DNA of 64,000 nucleotides from Alphaproteobacteria bacterium (GTDB lineage Bacteria > Pseudomonadota > Alphaproteobacteria > UBA8366 > GCA-2717185), in NCBI GenBank assembly GCA_012103325.1, contig WLWY01000005.1, positions 186,001 through 250,000 on the forward strand, written 5' to 3'. The notes beneath the pieces are model-generated. The model was not told where the DNA came from. It saw only the letters and a program-made list of their open reading frames with translations, and ran no database searches. Every line of letters begins with the position of its first letter. Position 1 is the stretch's first letter. Both the position numbers and the translations under genes were made by a program. Shown one piece after another: positions 63,697 through 64,000 of this stretch.

Positions 63697-64000
63697 ACAA
63701 GTCTGGTAACGTCGCCGGAGTCATCGACGACGGGGAGCAATAGCCGTACGAAGTGACGGCTATTGCTCTCGACCGTTTGCTCGATTTCGTGATAGAGCGG
63801 TCGTTGTAAACTTTTGCAGTAAAGATACTCTTTGATTATGGCTTTCGCGTTCATTTTGAACGTTAGTTCACCCAGGCGGTGGTTCGAATGATCGCCAAAG
63901 GCTGTTAACTTCGGATGATTCCTCAGAACGAAGCCCAACGGATTGGATGTTTCCGTTTCGAGCCAGGATGTAAAGCGCCGCGCCGATTGTGGGAGGAGGC
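63639..64000 (-). CDS. C-terminal part of a PAS-like protein (runs off the window)
   Basis: The minus-strand frame is open to the window edge and reads RRFTSWLETETSNPLGFVL, then LGELTFKMNAKAIIKEYLYCKSLQRPLYHEIEQTV in outline, ending HFVRLLLPVVDDSGDVTRLVYAVRLIGA. The terminal strand pattern (FVRLLLPVVDDSGDVTRLV) resembles the end of PAS domains of the PAS_5 kind found in Rhodospirillales single-domain proteins. The start lies beyond base 64000; a TTG at 63938 is internal. Function unknown. Confidence 0.5.
   Translation of the reverse strand, partial: LLPQSARRFTSWLETETSNPLGFVLRNHPKLTAFGDHSNHRLGELTFKMNAKAIIKEYLYCKSLQRPLYHEIEQTVESNSRHFVRLLLPVVDDSGDVTRLVYAVRLIGAAAPPDSPANS

Noticed and set aside
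63738..63791. Imperfect palindrome near the 3' end of the PAS-like gene as a terminator
   Set aside because: The region is coding on the minus strand and no T-run follows a stable stem.

Overview
The window reads as chromosome of a free-living, GC-rich alphaproteobacterium, most likely of the Rhodospirillales type. The reasons are gene order (glyA-nrdR-ribD, ribE-ribBX-ribH-nusB-thiL, a FliL-like gene, H+-pyrophosphatase, BamE, CBP3-type chaperone, DUF177-rpmF-plsX-fabH-ihfA-merR-tRNA-Pro, and fabD-fabG-acpP-fabF-mltG), the codon use, and frequent GTG/TTG starts. The species is inferred, not shown.

Layout. (1) 1-2877: the end of glyA, then nrdR and ribD. (2) About 2.9-20.9 kb: an accessory block separating ribD from ribE. 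It holds two PEP-CTERM proteins, an orphan Rieske oxygenase, a cysteine synthase behind a large palindromic element, a hybrid histidine kinase, a MerR-ATPase fusion, a nitroreductase, an ABC exporter, an F420/flavin-type LLM oxidoreductase, an aldo/keto reductase, an alpha-carbonic anhydrase and a chemoreceptor. It also carries an IS66-type relic and an excisionase-like HTH relic. (3) 20.9-24.6 kb: the riboflavin operon resumes (ribE, ribBX, ribH, nusB, thiL). (4) 24.7-33.9 kb: conserved housekeeping genes ending in a tRNA-Pro(GGG) and a terminator. (5) 33.9-42.7 kb: small metabolic genes (cupin, lipoprotein, MBL hydrolase, VOC, RidA, SDR, ADH, NIPSNAP, SthA, TauE) with two copies of a 139-bp double-hairpin repeat and a possible small membrane protein. 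(6) 42.7-47.1 kb: the fatty-acid synthesis cluster with mltG. (7) 47.1-49.7 kb: a sugar-acid dehydratase plus dehydrogenase pair. (8) 49.8-55.4 kb: an 1845-residue FecR/RTX secreted protein. (9) 55.4-62.3 kb: a divergent catabolic cluster (fumarate-reductase-like flavoprotein plus a stand-alone 2Fe-2S subunit; on the other strand an isopropylmalate-dehydrogenase-like enzyme, two acyl-CoA dehydrogenases and an MmgE/PrpD protein). (10) 62.3-64 kb: an AT-rich stretch with a GNAT-like gene and the 3' end of a PAS-like gene.

The most unusual items are the 263-bp three-armed palindrome ending 13 bp before cysK, the two 139-bp double-hairpin repeats (one supplies the stop codons of two converging genes), the MerR-ATPase fusion with its own 19-bp-spacer MerR-type promoter, the sigma-54-type promoter and structured leader of the second PEP-CTERM gene, and the flavoprotein/mini-ferredoxin cluster. 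No CRISPR array, intact transposase, integrase or replication origin was seen.
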